Shown: one piece after another, positions 6,269 to 7,308 of the stretch
Layout: every line of letters starts with the position of its first letter
Numbering within the stretch: the stretch's first letter is position 1
Assembly (NCBI GenBank): GCA_011775825.1
Contig: JAABYK010000634.1
Location: 36,597 to 43,904, forward strand
Origin: Candidatus Zhuqueibacterota bacterium
GTDB lineage: Bacteria > Zhuqueibacterota > Zhuqueibacteria > Oceanimicrobiales > Oceanimicrobiaceae
Length of the DNA: 7,308 bases
Direction: 5' to 3'
Program-made: the position numbers and the translations under genes
Notes under the pieces: model-generated
The model's database searches: none
The model's input: only the letters and a program-made list of their open reading frames with translations
What the model was told of the DNA's origin: nothing

Positions 6269-7308
6269 ATGAATACAAAAGAGACCACCGAAAGCGCCTA
6301 CAAAATCGCTCAGGAGCGCTATGCTGAGCTCGGTGTTGATGCTGAGTCCGCAATATCCCGGCTGCAGAATGTGTCTATTTCGGTACACTGCTGGCAGGGG
6401 GATGATGTCGGCGGATTTGAACGTCCCGATGCCGAGCTTTCAGGCGGCGGCATTCAGGTGACCGGCGACCACCCGGGAAAGGCGAGAAATGTTCATGAAC
6501 TGCGCCAGGATCTGGAACAAGCTTACTCGTTGATTCCGGGCAGCCATCGTTTAAACCTGCACGCCATGTATGGAGAATTTGGCGGCAAGCGGGTCGATCG
6601 GAATGAGATTTCTCCCGACCATTACCAGGGGTGGGTCGATTGGGCAAAAGCTCAAAATATCAAGCTGGATTTTAACGCAACCTGTTTTTCGCATCCGAAA
6701 GCCGGCACCGGCTTCACGTTGAGCCACAGGGACAAAGGGATTCGGGAATTCTGGATTGAGCATGTAAAATTGTGTCGGGAAATCGGGGCATTTTTTGGCA
6801 AAGAGCTGAACAGCCCCTGTATTCATAATCTGTGGATACCGGATGGATACAAAGATTTACCGGTCGATCGCTGGACCCCGAGGGCCTTGCTGAAAGCCTC
6901 ACTGGATGACGTTTTCTCGGAAACGTTTGCTTCCTCTGAATTGAAAGATGCCCTTGAAAGCAAACTGTTTGGCATCGGGAGTGAAGCGTTTGTCGTCGGC
7001 TCGCACGAGTTTTACCTGGCGTACGCGCTCAGCAATGGGGTCCTGCCGTGCTTCGATTCCGGGCACTTCCATCCCACGGAATCCGTGGCCGACAAAATCT
7101 CTGCAACCATGCTGTTTTGTGATGAGATTCTGCTTCACATCAGTCGACCGGTACGCTGGGACAGCGACCATGTGGTCATTCTCAATGACGATGTCCGGGC
7201 CATCACCGAAGAGGTGGTGCGCAGCAATGCCATGGATCGCATTCACATAGCTCTCGATTTCTTCGATGCCAGCATGAATCGCGTCGGGGCATGGACCATC
7301 GGAACCCG
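6269..7308 (+). CDS. rhaA: L-rhamnose isomerase (RhaA family), 3' partial
   Basis: This metal-dependent cytoplasmic isomerase interconverts L-rhamnose and L-rhamnulose, the first step of the pathway. The window holds 346 residues before it ends inside the WTIGT-R region; E. coli RhaA is 419 residues, so about 70-75 are missing. Similarity to the E. coli enzyme, compared from memory, is clear throughout: VSISVHCWQGDDVGGFE at 35-51, LNLHAMYGE at 95-103, DFNATCFSHP at 134-143, LWIPDG at 188-193. Expected metal and active-site residues are all present: E230 and K232 (ESKLFGIG), D263 and H266 (DSGHFHPTE), H290 (LLHISRPVRWDSDH), D298 and D300, and D330 (LDFFDAS). Each sits at a constant offset of four from the E. 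coli numbering. The start is supported by AAGAGAG eight bases upstream and by family-like N-terminal length. It is of the E. coli RhaA type, not the Pseudomonas stutzeri RhaI type. Confidence 0.96.
   Translation, partial: MNTKETTESAYKIAQERYAELGVDAESAISRLQNVSISVHCWQGDDVGGFERPDAELSGGGIQVTGDHPGKARNVHELRQDLEQAYSLIPGSHRLNLHAMYGEFGGKRVDRNEISPDHYQGWVDWAKAQNIKLDFNATCFSHPKAGTGFTLSHRDKGIREFWIEHVKLCREIGAFFGKELNSPCIHNLWIPDGYKDLPVDRWTPRALLKASLDDVFSETFASSELKDALESKLFGIGSEAFVVGSHEFYLAYALSNGVLPCFDSGHFHPTESVADKISATMLFCDEILLHISRPVRWDSDHVVILNDDVRAITEEVVRSNAMDRIHIALDFFDASMNRVGAWTIGT

Overview
The window is a single-strand (+) catabolic gene cluster for L-rhamnose. It holds six genes read in the same direction, and both outer genes are cut by the window edges. 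Reading left to right: a bifunctional L-rhamnulose-1-phosphate aldolase / short-chain dehydrogenase (RhaEW type, N-terminus missing); three genes of the LutABC iron-sulfur L-lactate oxidation complex; rhamnulokinase (rhaB); a 165-base gap containing a palindromic repeat-like element; and L-rhamnose isomerase (rhaA, E. coli type, C-terminus missing).

Together the genes describe one uninterrupted route. RhaA turns L-rhamnose into L-rhamnulose, RhaB phosphorylates it at C1, and the aldolase half of RhaEW splits it into DHAP and L-lactaldehyde. The dehydrogenase half is expected to oxidise L-lactaldehyde to L-lactate, and LutABC oxidises L-lactate to pyruvate. Both three-carbon halves of the sugar would therefore reach central metabolism. 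No transporter, mutarotase or regulator is visible; these may lie outside the window.

Spacing is tight. There are 26 bases between rhaEW and lutA, an ATGA overlap for lutA/lutB, and an 11-base overlap for lutB/lutC. lutC and rhaB either share an ATGA overlap or sit 20 bases apart, depending on the rhaB start. rhaB and rhaA are separated by 165 bases. No rho-independent terminator or convincing promoter was seen, so the whole set looks like one transcript that starts upstream of the window.

The organism is a bacterium of middling GC content with good Shine-Dalgarno sites and one TTG start. The sequence alone does not fix the phylum. The enzymes resemble those of environmental heterotrophs that carry the fused aldolase-dehydrogenase rather than the separate RhaD of enteric bacteria. 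I found no CRISPR array, insertion sequence, tRNA, rRNA or clearly new system. The most notable points are the embedding of lutABC inside the rhamnose pathway and the repeat element in the rhaB-rhaA gap.
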